Assembly: GCA_016795105.1 (NCBI GenBank)
Contig: JAEUIH010000009.1
Span: forward strand, 1-64,000
Length of the DNA: 64,000 bases
Direction of reading: 5' to 3'
DNA from: Planctomyces sp.
GTDB taxonomy: Bacteria > Planctomycetota > Planctomycetia > Planctomycetales > Planctomycetaceae
The notes under the pieces were generated by a model, which did no database searches, was not told the origin of the DNA, and saw only the letters and a list, made by a program, of their open reading frames with translations. A program made the translations under genes and the position numbers. Positions within the stretch are counted from its first letter, which is position 1. Each line of letters begins with the position of its first letter. Positions 1 to 8,698 of this stretch are shown here, piece by piece.

Positions 1-2
1 GA

Positions 3-2237
3 ATGGACGCCGACGAGATTGAGAAGACTCTGAAGGCGATTGCAGCTCGCCAACCGGACGTTGAATCGATGGGGATTCGCCAGCTGGATTCGAAGCTAAT
101 CATCCAGCTGGGGAATCATGCAGAGCTCTGGAATACATCGCAGGTTACGGGGCTTTCGGATCGACAGTTCTCGGTTCCGGTATCTGCGGCCGGTAGTCCC
201 TGGGGGCAGCTCGAAGTCCGCTATCGACCTGTTTCTGTTGGTCCATGGGGGTTACCGGTCCGGACCGACGTTGCCCTCTCAATCTTTATGGGAATTGGTC
301 TTTCGATTTCGTTCTGGATATATCTCCGAAAGGTTCTTGAGTACTTCAATCCGTCCCGTGTCGTGCCTCCGCGAGTCAGAGAGGCATTGAATGCACTGGC
401 CGAGGGGCTGTTACTTTTGGACAGAAGTCAGCGAATCGTGCTGGCGAACAGGGCGTTTTCCACGGCGACGGGAATCGATGAGGACAGCCTTGTTGGAAAG
501 CATGTCAGTGAAGTCGGATTTCAGATGCCAGGTGAAGCTGAGGAGTCACATTTGCCCTGGGAGCAGACATTAATCGACAACAGTTCGGTCAGAGGCGCTT
601 TGATGCGTCTTGGGGGGGCTGGCGAAGAACGGATGTTTTCCGTCAGTACAGTACCGATCAATGATGAGCCTGGAGAGTGCCGGGGAGTTGTGGCGAGCTT
701 CGAAGATGTCACGGAGCTGGAACAGAAACAGCGAGAACTCCGCGAAGCACTTCGCAGTTTGCGTCAGTCCAGTGAAGAGATCAAACAACAGAATCGCGAA
801 CTGGAATGGCTGGCCACTCGAGATGCACTGACGGGCTGCATGAATCGCAGAAGCTTCTTCAAGCTGTTTGAAGAGACCTGGATTCGTGTACCTCTGGAAA
901 TGCAGCAGGTCAGTGTCGTGATGGTGGACATTGATCATTTCAAAGCGATCAATGACAACCACGGACACTCGAAGGGCGATGAGGTTCTGAAACGCGCAGC
1001 AACAGTGATCATGGGAACTGTCCCCGATGCGGACGTCGTGTGTCGCTATGGAGGAGAAGAGTTTTCGATCCTGATGCCGGATACAGGAATCGATCAGGCA
1101 GAGATTCGCGCTGAACGCGTTCGACTTGCTCTGATGGGAATGCGAGTCGACGGTCTGAAGATTACCGCGAGTCTGGGAGTCTCGTCGGCATGTCAGCTCG
1201 CTGCTTCTCCTCAGGATCTGCTGGATCAGGCAGACAAGTGTCTGTATGTAGCCAAACGGCATGGTCGAAATCGAGTGATTCGGTATGACGAGGCGCAGGA
1301 TCAAATCGGAAAACTCAGCGAATCGCTGGCTTCTTCTCGACGAGACGCAGCACGTCAGCAACCCGTGACATCGATTCCGTTTCAGGCGGTTACTGCACTG
1401 GTTTCAGCGATGTCATTTCGTGATCACCATACAGCGGCGCACAGTCGGCGAGTTGCTGATTTGTGTGTTGCGACTGCAGAGGGTCTGTTGTCGATGAGAG
1501 ACTGCTATTCTCTGGAAATAGCAGCCCTCCTGCACGATATCGGAAAAATTGGAGTTCCGGACAATGTGCTGAACAAAGCAGAAAAGCTGACTTCTGACGA
1601 GTGGGAAGTCATGCGACGGCACAATTCTGTTGGTGTGCAGCTCGTCAAAGCATCCTTTGGCTCCGACGCACTCACGGAGATCATGGAGCAGCATTCATTG
1701 TGGTGCGACATGAGCAATGCGAACGATCGACAGAGAAGCTGTGGAAAGCCGTCACTGGCGGCAAGGATTCTCGCTATTGCCGATGCCTACGATTCTATGA
1801 CGACAGAAGCTGCGTATCGCCGACGTTTGACCCGCGCTGAGGCAATTGAAGAGCTCCGTCGATGTGCCGGCACACAGTTCGATTCGGAACTTGTGGAACG
1901 ATTCGTATCTGCTGTGAAACTGAAATCGCAGGAGTATGTTGAGATCCCGAGAATCTCAACAGATACGGCGCTCAGTATTGGACTGCAGATCGAGCGACTG
2001 GTTGCCGCGCTTGACGATCATAATATGGAAGAGCTTCGTGAACTGACAGAGAAACTTCAGCACACGGCAAGGCGAACGGGTATCGATCACATGGTTCGAG
2101 TCGCTGCCGAACTTCAACAGGCGCTTACGGACGAAACGGATATCATCGAAGTCACCCAGATCGCAAACGACCTCCTGGACCTTTGTCGTCTCACGCAGGT
2201 TTCGCTGATTCAGGGTTACTCAGCGGTCTCATTCTGA
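3..2237 (+). CDS. GGDEF / HD-domain (degenerate HD-GYP) signalling protein with PAS and Hpt-like domains, 5' partial
   Basis: Predicted cyclic-di-GMP signalling protein. The reading frame is open to the window edge, so the true start probably lies upstream. Domains in order: remnant of an extracytoplasmic sensor region (about 1-85), one membrane segment (about 88-108), a PAS domain (about 122-235), a coiled linker, a GGDEF domain with GGEEF at 350-354, an HD domain with HDIGK at 511-515, and an Hpt-like helical tail with a candidate histidine at 687. The I-site Arg five residues before GGEEF is Pro (PDAD instead of RxxD), so product inhibition by that site is unlikely. The GYP signature expected after the HD core is missing: only His and Trp of the usual HHExW segment can be recognised. 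Synthesis of c-di-GMP is therefore plausible, while phosphodiesterase activity is doubtful. It ends 14 bp from the convergent oxidoreductase gene. Confidence 0.85.
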   Translation: MDADEIEKTLKAIAARQPDVESMGIRQLDSKLIIQLGNHAELWNTSQVTGLSDRQFSVPVSAAGSPWGQLEVRYRPVSVGPWGLPVRTDVALSIFMGIGLSISFWIYLRKVLEYFNPSRVVPPRVREALNALAEGLLLLDRSQRIVLANRAFSTATGIDEDSLVGKHVSEVGFQMPGEAEESHLPWEQTLIDNSSVRGALMRLGGAGEERMFSVSTVPINDEPGECRGVVASFEDVTELEQKQRELREALRSLRQSSEEIKQQNRELEWLATRDALTGCMNRRSFFKLFEETWIRVPLEMQQVSVVMVDIDHFKAINDNHGHSKGDEVLKRAATVIMGTVPDADVVCRYGGEEFSILMPDTGIDQAEIRAERVRLALMGMRVDGLKITASLGVSSACQLAASPQDLLDQADKCLYVAKRHGRNRVIRYDEAQDQIGKLSESLASSRRDAARQQPVTSIPFQAVTALVSAMSFRDHHTAAHSRRVADLCVATAEGLLSMRDCYSLEIAALLHDIGKIGVPDNVLNKAEKLTSDEWEVMRRHNSVGVQLVKASFGSDALTEIMEQHSLWCDMSNANDRQRSCGKPSLAARILAIADAYDSMTTEAAYRRRLTRAEAIEELRRCAGTQFDSELVERFVSAVKLKSQEYVEIPRISTDTALSIGLQIERLVAALDDHNMEELRELTEKLQHTARRTGIDHMVRVAAELQQALTDETDIIEVTQIANDLLDLCRLTQVSLIQGYSAVSF

Positions 2238-2251
2238 TCTCAGCGCTACGA

Positions 2252-3628
2252 TCAGACTTCGGTGGATCGGACCTCAAATCCTGGTCGCTGTTGTCGTGAG
2301 ATCATTCGGGCTGCGTCCGCGTCATCAATGATTGTCTCTGCGGTGGGATCCCAGCGAATTGGTCTGCCGACTCGCATCGCAATATTGCCGAGGTGGCATG
2401 TTGTGGCACTTCGGTGCTGGCTTTCAATATCCGAAACAGGCGTACGACTCTCTCGAATACAGTCAAAGAAATTGCCCATATGATTGAGTATCGCGTCCAG
2501 CTTTCCGGCGCGTTCAGGTCGAGTCAGGTTGTCGAAGTCATATGCCGACCATGATTCGCGTGGCAGTGGATTGTTTGCAAGTTCGTCAATCGGTGTTCCT
2601 GAGATCGTTCCTCGATTTACGAACAGGCGACCCTCAGTGCCGGTAAACAGGATCCCATTTCGGCCGTTGTCGAGAACCGTCATTTCCACTCCGTTGGCAT
2701 AGCGATAGCGGGCCTGAAAATCGACAGCCACATTGAAACGGTCCGATCCGAATTCCGGATAGCTGGCTGTTCCGCTAATTTCAACTGGATCAGAGTTGAT
2801 GGCCCACTGAGCAATATCCAGATGATGGGCGCCCCAGTCCGTCATCTGGCCTCCGGAATATTCGTACCACCAGCGAAACGTATAATGGCTGCGTTCAGCG
2901 ATATACGGCATCTCAGGCGTTTGCCCCTGCCATAGATTCCAGTTGAAGTGGCGAGGTACAGGCATTTCCGGAAACGGGCCGCCCTGTTCATTTTTCCCCA
3001 GAACAACTTCGACGTGCGTCAGCTTGCCAATTCTTCCGCTGCGAATCAGTTCTACTGCGAGGCGAAATCTGGAATCACTTCGCTGCCATGAACCGACCTG
3101 GACAATCTGACGTACAGTTGCAGCAGCCTCTCGTACTGCTTTCCCTTCATCTATTGAGAGTGTAAGCGGCTTTTCGCAGTACACGTGTTTTCCAGCCTTG
3201 AGTGCGTCGATCGTCATTCTTGCATGCCAGTGATCCGGAGTTCCGATCAGAACCACATCCAGATCGGCCAGCTGAAGAAGCTGTTGATAGTCCTCAAAGA
3301 TCCTGGGAGTACTGCCAAAGGAAGCTCGAGCTTGTTCTCGGACATGCTGGTCAACATCACAAAGCGCAACAACGTCACCGTATTCTCTTGCTTTGTCAGT
3401 GATCACAGTGCCCTGATACCGAAGGCCAATTGCACCAATGCTCAGACGCTGATTCGCGGATCTTCCGTTGTCAGTCTGAGTTGCTCGAAGTGGAAGCCCC
3501 GGCAGCAGGACTGTGCCGAGTACAGTGCCCGTTGCTCTCTTCATGAATCGTCGACGACTGGTCACCGCGTCCGAGTTGGTAACTGCGTTCGAATTGATCA
3601 AAGCGCCGGAATTGGCCGATGGCTTCAT
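2252..3628 (-). CDS. Tat-exported Gfo/Idh/MocA family oxidoreductase
   Basis: NAD(P)-dependent oxidoreductase of the Gfo/Idh/MocA superfamily, which typically acts on sugars or inositols; the substrate is unknown. I chose the ATG at 3628 because a GGGAGAA Shine-Dalgarno sequence sits just upstream; an earlier in-frame start at 3751 would overlap the preceding gene. The N-terminus carries a twin-arginine signal (SRRRFMKR followed by a hydrophobic stretch ending LRA). A Rossmann glycine-rich turn (IGAIGLRYQG) follows, then the family EKP motif (CEKPLTLS) and a C-terminal GFO/IDH/MocA-like domain. It lies 106 bp downstream of a paralogue on the same strand, so the two are probably co-transcribed. 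Confidence 0.88.
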   Translation of the reverse strand: MKPSANSGALINSNAVTNSDAVTSRRRFMKRATGTVLGTVLLPGLPLRATQTDNGRSANQRLSIGAIGLRYQGTVITDKAREYGDVVALCDVDQHVREQARASFGSTPRIFEDYQQLLQLADLDVVLIGTPDHWHARMTIDALKAGKHVYCEKPLTLSIDEGKAVREAAATVRQIVQVGSWQRSDSRFRLAVELIRSGRIGKLTHVEVVLGKNEQGGPFPEMPVPRHFNWNLWQGQTPEMPYIAERSHYTFRWWYEYSGGQMTDWGAHHLDIAQWAINSDPVEISGTASYPEFGSDRFNVAVDFQARYRYANGVEMTVLDNGRNGILFTGTEGRLFVNRGTISGTPIDELANNPLPRESWSAYDFDNLTRPERAGKLDAILNHMGNFFDCIRESRTPVSDIESQHRSATTCHLGNIAMRVGRPIRWDPTAETIIDDADAARMISRQQRPGFEVRSTEV

Positions 3629-3734
3629 CGAATGTTCTCCCTGTACTGAACGGTCGCGCAGGTTAATCAACCACCCCATCTCCGGCCATGAGCGTCTGAG
3701 ACGGGGTGGGATTGGTATTGCTGTTTGCGTGCTG

Positions 3735-5246
3735 TTACACGTCTTTTGCAAGCGGACAAATATAGGGCGCTCGGTATTCGCGAGTCAGGAATGCATTTGC
3801 TGCATCATTGTTCGTGAAGACTTCTTTCTCGGGGTCGAACTGAAGCTGAGGGCCGAGTGCAATGCGATACTTGTCGAGATCAACTCCGTTCTTCTGCAGG
3901 TGCTTTACCGTTCTCTGCAGAGTTGCCTGGTTGTCGTCAAGGCTCTTGACGCTCTTGAGCGCTTCAGCAAGATCGTCCACCGTGACCAGGTTCTTTTCGC
4001 CCATGTAGTAAGAAATGTTGCCCAGGTGACTGATGGCAGCTGACAAGTGTCCTTCCCGGACGTCTGCGTTCAGGTCTTCCATCTTTCGGGACTGACAGGC
4101 AGAAATAAAGTTTCCGAAGTGATCACCGCCGCCCTTGAATTCCTTAATCACGTTCCTGTTGATGTCATAGGCGATGCAGTGAGAATACGAGACCTGCACG
4201 AGATATCCGGAAGTCCCATAGAACACGACACCCACTTTGTTTCCGGATGTACTCTGGAACAGTGCGTTGAGTTCTTCATCCTCGCTGTTGTCGACATCAA
4301 GTCCGCGTGTTTCGAATACGATGCACTTGTCGCCGTAGTCGTAAATGGAGACTTCGGTATTTCCGGTGTCCCCTGCATCAACGTAGTTGTCGTCCTTGCG
4401 TTCGGCCTGGTATCCAAGTCTTCCACCGTAGCAAATAATGCTGGTCGGATGACTGTCGATCCCCAGCCCCCAGCGAGCGATGTCTGTCTGATGAGGCCCC
4501 TGATTTCCAAGGTCGCCGTTTCCGTAGTGCCTTTGCCAGTGCCAGTCGTAGTGGAAATTTGGTCTTGTATTCTTTGGCTCGGTGAATGAGGCGGGTCCGC
4601 ACCACAGGTCAAAATTGACATTGTTCGGCACCGGATAGTCGCCAAGCACACCGATCGACTTTCTTCGCTTGTAGCAAAGACCTCGAGCAAGTTTAACTTC
4701 GCCAATTCCCCCGGCATTCATCCAGGCAAAAGCTTCGATAATGGCCTGGCTGGAGCGGCACTGAGTTCCCACCTGACACATTCGGCCGTACTTTCGGGCG
4801 GCTGCGATCAATGCGGTCCCTTCCCAGACATTGTGACAAACAGGCTTTTCGATGTACGCGTCTTTTCCCGCCTGCATTGCCCAGATGCCTGTCAAAGCAT
4901 GCCAGTGGTTTGGTGTCGCAGTACTCACCAGGTCAATACTGTCGTCCTCGAATGCCTTCCGCATGTCGGTGATCAATTGGGGGCGAGTTCCCTGCTTTTC
5001 AGCAATCGCGTCACATCGTTTAGCTCCGACGACTTCATCGACATCCACAATGACTCGAATTTCCGTTCGTTCGTCACCGAGGTAAGAACCAATGTGTTCG
5101 CCGCCGCGACCGTTGACACCGACCACGGCCACGCCGATTTTTTCGTTCGGAGATGTTCCGGCCCGGAGGATCGCAGGAGCGGAGAAAACGGCTGACGCGG
5201 CTGCGACAGATGACTTAAGAAAACGGCGGCGACTTTGAGCACTCAT
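3735..5246 (-). CDS. Tat-exported Gfo/Idh/MocA family oxidoreductase
   Basis: Second member of the Gfo/Idh/MocA family, 503 residues. It starts MSAQSRRRFLKS, a canonical twin-arginine motif followed by an Ala-rich hydrophobic segment and a probable cleavage site near ILRAG, so the enzyme is expected outside the cytoplasm. Visible motifs are the nucleotide-binding turn VVGVNGRGG, the NHWHA segment and the catalytic-lysine motif IEKPV. The C-terminal half has the long insertions common in planctomycete exported members of this family. It is upstream of and co-oriented with the paralogue at 2252-3628. The substrate cannot be inferred. Confidence 0.88.
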   Translation of the reverse strand: MSAQSRRRFLKSSVAAASAVFSAPAILRAGTSPNEKIGVAVVGVNGRGGEHIGSYLGDERTEIRVIVDVDEVVGAKRCDAIAEKQGTRPQLITDMRKAFEDDSIDLVSTATPNHWHALTGIWAMQAGKDAYIEKPVCHNVWEGTALIAAARKYGRMCQVGTQCRSSQAIIEAFAWMNAGGIGEVKLARGLCYKRRKSIGVLGDYPVPNNVNFDLWCGPASFTEPKNTRPNFHYDWHWQRHYGNGDLGNQGPHQTDIARWGLGIDSHPTSIICYGGRLGYQAERKDDNYVDAGDTGNTEVSIYDYGDKCIVFETRGLDVDNSEDEELNALFQSTSGNKVGVVFYGTSGYLVQVSYSHCIAYDINRNVIKEFKGGGDHFGNFISACQSRKMEDLNADVREGHLSAAISHLGNISYYMGEKNLVTVDDLAEALKSVKSLDDNQATLQRTVKHLQKNGVDLDKYRIALGPQLQFDPEKEVFTNNDAANAFLTREYRAPYICPLAKDV

Positions 5247-5350
5247 CGTTACAGCTCCATTTCAATGACTCACCTCGATGCTGAATACTGCCGAATGTGC
5301 ATGGGACCGTATTTCAGCGATCGATGCAAGTGAGTCGTTGAAGTGCGCCG

Positions 5351-5437
5351 CAATTCAAGCTTGCAGGCCGCAATTCAAGCTTGCAGGCCGCAATTCAAGC
5401 TTGCGGGACGCAATTCAAGCTTGCGGGCCGCACTTCA
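5351..5437. repeat. 20-bp tandem repeat, 4 copies plus a partial copy
   Basis: Four consecutive 20-bp units begin at 5351, 5371, 5391 and 5411, and a degenerate partial copy follows. Each unit contains the 8-bp palindrome CAAGCTTG. Copies 1 and 2 are identical; copies 3 and 4 carry one or two substitutions. The array lies in the 219-bp gap between the oxidoreductase start and the small lysine-rich gene. No gene or known element explains it. Confidence 0.9.
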
Positions 5438-5466
5438 AACGAAGCTCCATCAGTGATGCGATCAGC

Positions 5467-5667
5467 TTACTTCTGCTTCTTTGACTTTGAAGCAGGTGCT
5501 TTTTTCCCGCTGCTCTTCGCGGTGGCCTCAGTCTTCTTTGTGGCCTTCTTTGCGCCCGACTTACCAGTCCCTGACTTCTTGTTGTCTGATGAGGTGTCTG
5601 AAAATATGCGATCCCAGCCATCAACAAACTTCTTGCTGGCTCCCGTGTGAACAGTGTATCCGGTCAT
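5467..5667 (-). CDS. small lysine-rich basic protein, function unknown
   Basis: Short protein of 66 residues. The N-terminal third (MTGYTVHTGASKKFVDGWDRIF) looks folded and conserved, while the last 40 residues are almost entirely Lys, Ala, Ser and Thr. Such tails are typical of nucleic-acid-binding or histone-H1-like bacterial proteins. AAAGGA lies 8 nt before the ATG and supports the start. It is downstream of clpC on the same strand but separated from it by a strong terminator, so it likely has its own promoter or depends on read-through. I recall similar short proteins in other planctomycetes but cannot verify that here. A DNA-binding role is inference from composition only. Confidence 0.65.
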   Translation of the reverse strand: MTGYTVHTGASKKFVDGWDRIFSDTSSDNKKSGTGKSGAKKATKKTEATAKSSGKKAPASKSKKQK

Positions 5668-5711
5668 GAGGTTGTCCTTTGAATCTTTCCTTCTTCAAGC
5701 AGAGTGAATTA

Positions 5712-5756
5712 AAACAAAAAACGCCCTGCGGCTGAATGGATCAGCATGCAGGGCGC
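5712..5756 (-). terminator. Rho-independent terminator of clpC
   Basis: Read on the minus strand, this is a perfect 8-bp stem (CGCCCTGC at 5722-5729 paired with GCAGGGCG at 5748-5755) followed by a run of Ts interrupted by one G (5711-5721 on the plus strand is almost all A). It lies 40 bp after the clpC stop codon, as expected for an intrinsic terminator. Confidence 0.85.
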
Positions 5757-5796
5757 TGGAGAAAATTTCAAGAGATGTTGAGACGATCAGTTGAGA

Positions 5797-8343
5797 TTAC
5801 TTGTCACCTTTGGCCGCGGAGACTGGTGTGTCTGAAGCGGTTGTATCTTCAATCGCACCGTCGAAGTTCAGCTGCTTCATATCGCCAACTTCCTTCACTG
5901 AAACTCGAATCACGTTCTGTCCGTCGAAAGTGCCTCGCAGCAATTCTTCGGAAAGCGGATCTTCGATGAAGCGTTCGACGCTTCTTCGCAGAGGACGAGC
6001 ACCATAGTCAAGTCCGTCATCTGCTTCGCCCTTATCAATGATGAAACCACGAGCTTCATCGCTGAGGTCCAGGCGTTTTCCGCGTTCACGAAGTCGATCG
6101 TAAACCTTCTTCAGTTCGATATCGACGATCGCCATAAGTTCATTACGAGTGAGTTTGCGGAAGACCACGACTTCATCAAGACGGCCAAGAAATTCCGGCT
6201 TGAACTGTCGCTGCAGCTCATGCATCAGGTTGACCTTCATTTCCTCATACGAGCGTTCGTTGTCCTTCTCGCGGAGTGTATGAAGCCCCATGTTTCCGCC
6301 ATGAGCCATTTTGCTTGCTCCGGCGTTTGTGGTCATGATCAGGACAACGTTCTTGAAGTCGACACGGCGTCCGAAGCTGTCCGTAAGATGTCCTTCTTCC
6401 ATGATCTGAAGGAGCATGTTGAACACATCAGGATGGGCCTTTTCGATTTCGTCGAGCAGAACCACCGAGTAAGGACGTCGGCGAATCTTCTCTGTCAGCT
6501 GACCGCCTTCTTCATATCCGACGTAGCCCGGAGGGGCACCGATCAGTCGGCTGACGTTGTGTTTCTCCATGTATTCGCTCATGTCGATCTGAATGAGCGC
6601 ATCTTCATCACCGAACATGAATTCTGCCAGGGTCTTCGCCAGCAGGGTTTTACCCACACCGGTCGGACCGCAGAACAGGAAAGCGCCTGTAGGACGTTTT
6701 GGGTCCTTCAGACCGCTGCGACTTCGTCGAACGGCTTTGCAGACCTGCTTGATTGCTTCATCCTGGCTGATCACGCGTTTGTGCAGTTCCTGCTCCATCT
6801 GCAGAAGCCGAACAGCATCCTCGCTGGAAAGCCGGGTCAGAGGAATTCCGGTCATTTTGGCGACCACTTCCGCCACAACTTCGGCATCGACAACACCATC
6901 CGTCTGGCGTGATTTTTCGCGCCATTCTTCGGTGAGCTGATCCTTCTTGCGACGAAGTTTGTCGGCCTGATCGCGGAATGAAGCAGCCTTTTCGAACTTC
7001 TGCTCGGCCACTGCGTCTTCTTTGGCCTGATTCAGTCGCTGAATTTCTTCTTCAAGTTCCTTCAAATCCGGTGGTCGAACCATGGATTTGAGGCGAACAC
7101 GAGCGCCAGCTTCGTCGATGACGTCGATCGCTTTGTCCGGGAGACACCGGGCAGTAATATAACGTGATGACATTTCAACCGCAGTTTCGAGAGCATCATC
7201 GGTGATTTGAACACGATGATGTTCTTCGTAGCGATCGCGGAGCCCCTTGAGGATTTCAACGGCCTGCTGAGGCGACGGCGGATCGACGATCACGGTCTGG
7301 AATCGACGTTCCAGAGCACCGTCTTTTTCGATGTACTTGCGGTATTCATCGAGTGTAGTTGCTCCGATGCATTGAAGTTCACCGCGACTCAAAGCTGGCT
7401 TAAGGACGTTTGAAGCGTCGATTGCGCCTTCAGCACCACCGGCACCGACGAGTGTATGAAGTTCGTCGATGAACAGGATTGTGTTGCGGGCGCGTCGAAC
7501 TTCGTTCATGACGGCCTTAATACGTTCTTCGAACTGACCTCGATACTTCGTGCCAGCAACCATCATTGCAAGGTCGAGCACGATAATGCGTCGATCAGCG
7601 AGGATGTCCGGCACAGTGCCGTCGATCACCATCTGAGCGAAGCCTTCAACGATGGCCGTCTTACCGACCCCGGCTTCACCGAGCAAAACCGGGTTGTTCT
7701 TCTGGCGTCGGCACAGGATCTGGATGACTCGTTCGATTTCTCGTTCTCGACCAATAACGGGGTCAAGTTTTTTCTGTCGAGCGAGTTCTGTGAGGTCGCG
7801 GCCGAAGCTATCCAGAGCGGGAGTCTTACTGCGTGAGGCGCCTTTCTGAGCCCCAGCGGCGCCGCCGGTCCCACGTTCTTCCGAACCTGGTTCTGCGGCC
7901 TCCATCCCATGGCCCAGCAGATTCAGGACTTCATCGCGCACGTCGTCCAGTTTCAGGTTCAGATTCATCAGAACCTGAGCAGCTACGCCTTCCTGCTCCC
8001 GGAGCAGGCCGAGAAGTAAATGCTCCGTGCCCACGTAATTATGGTTGAGGTTTCTGGCCTCATCCATTGCATATTCGATCACCTTCTTTGCTCGTGGTGT
8101 CTGAGGGAGTTTACCCATCGTCACCATGTCCGGACCGGTCTGAACAATCTTCTCGACCTCAATGCGTATCTTCCGCAGATCGACGTCCAGATTCTTCAAT
8201 ACGTTTGCTGCGACTCCGGATCCTTCCTTCACAAGCCCCAGCAGGATATGTTCCGTTCCAATGTATTCGTGGTTGAATCGCTGAGCTTCCTGGTTGGCCA
8301 GCTGCATCACTTTTCGAGCACGATCAGTGAATCGTTCGTACAT
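5797..8343 (-). CDS. clpC: ATP-dependent Clp protease ATP-binding subunit ClpC
   Basis: AAA+ unfoldase that feeds substrates to the ClpP peptidase. It has 848 residues, the normal length for ClpC. The N-terminal domain has two Clp_N repeats (about 1-145). The first AAA module has Walker A GEAGVGKT at 222-229, a UVR-type coiled middle region follows, and the second AAA module has GPTGVGKT at 559-566, ending in a ClpB-type D2 small domain. The ClpP-docking loop is present as MGL at 685-687, in the position where other ClpC proteins have VGF; this separates it from ClpB. AAAGGAAG precedes the ATG. It is transcribed alone, with an intrinsic terminator 40 bp downstream and a divergent hrpA upstream. 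No CIRCE element was found upstream. Confidence 0.96.
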   Translation of the reverse strand: MYERFTDRARKVMQLANQEAQRFNHEYIGTEHILLGLVKEGSGVAANVLKNLDVDLRKIRIEVEKIVQTGPDMVTMGKLPQTPRAKKVIEYAMDEARNLNHNYVGTEHLLLGLLREQEGVAAQVLMNLNLKLDDVRDEVLNLLGHGMEAAEPGSEERGTGGAAGAQKGASRSKTPALDSFGRDLTELARQKKLDPVIGREREIERVIQILCRRQKNNPVLLGEAGVGKTAIVEGFAQMVIDGTVPDILADRRIIVLDLAMMVAGTKYRGQFEERIKAVMNEVRRARNTILFIDELHTLVGAGGAEGAIDASNVLKPALSRGELQCIGATTLDEYRKYIEKDGALERRFQTVIVDPPSPQQAVEILKGLRDRYEEHHRVQITDDALETAVEMSSRYITARCLPDKAIDVIDEAGARVRLKSMVRPPDLKELEEEIQRLNQAKEDAVAEQKFEKAASFRDQADKLRRKKDQLTEEWREKSRQTDGVVDAEVVAEVVAKMTGIPLTRLSSEDAVRLLQMEQELHKRVISQDEAIKQVCKAVRRSRSGLKDPKRPTGAFLFCGPTGVGKTLLAKTLAEFMFGDEDALIQIDMSEYMEKHNVSRLIGAPPGYVGYEEGGQLTEKIRRRPYSVVLLDEIEKAHPDVFNMLLQIMEEGHLTDSFGRRVDFKNVVLIMTTNAGASKMAHGGNMGLHTLREKDNERSYEEMKVNLMHELQRQFKPEFLGRLDEVVVFRKLTRNELMAIVDIELKKVYDRLRERGKRLDLSDEARGFIIDKGEADDGLDYGARPLRRSVERFIEDPLSEELLRGTFDGQNVIRVSVKEVGDMKQLNFDGAIEDTTASDTPVSAAKGDK

Positions 8344-8698
8344 TCGACTTCCTTTACGGTTTCAAAAACCTGAACTCAACGCTCCTCAGGGACACTGAAC
8401 TCTAGCGGCTAAACGCCGGAAACCTCGATTTTTTTCGAGGATGAAACAGACGAATGAACCGGTTCGCACGAAATTCTGTCTTTACCGGTCAGACGGTCAG
8501 GCAAAACCCCCACCTTCCTTGCGGTTTCTTGATCGCAAATCTCATACAATCTCTATAAGACAACTTTTTGTTGCACTGAATTCTAGGAGTGCACAGCAGT
8601 CCGGACAAGACATCAGCCGATGACACTCGCTCCGTTTCTCTCCATTTCCATCCGATTCCATCTGAATTTTGCTTGATTCTGCTTTGACCCTCTGATCC
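8344..8698. other. divergent intergenic region between clpC and hrpA
   Basis: No gene is seen. The part that would form the clpC leader contains two small hairpins: CCTCGA/TCGAGG at 8423-8440 with a six-T loop, and CGGC/GCCG just before it. On the hrpA side, a weak promoter-like pair TTGATC (8529) and TATAAG (8554) with 19-nt spacing is visible, but the spacing is poor and support is low. Confidence 0.4.

Noticed and set aside
3629-3751. Upstream start (3751) for the first Gfo/Idh/MocA gene
   Set aside because: It would place 41 extra residues before the Tat motif and overlap the preceding gene; the ATG at 3628 has a clear ribosome binding site.
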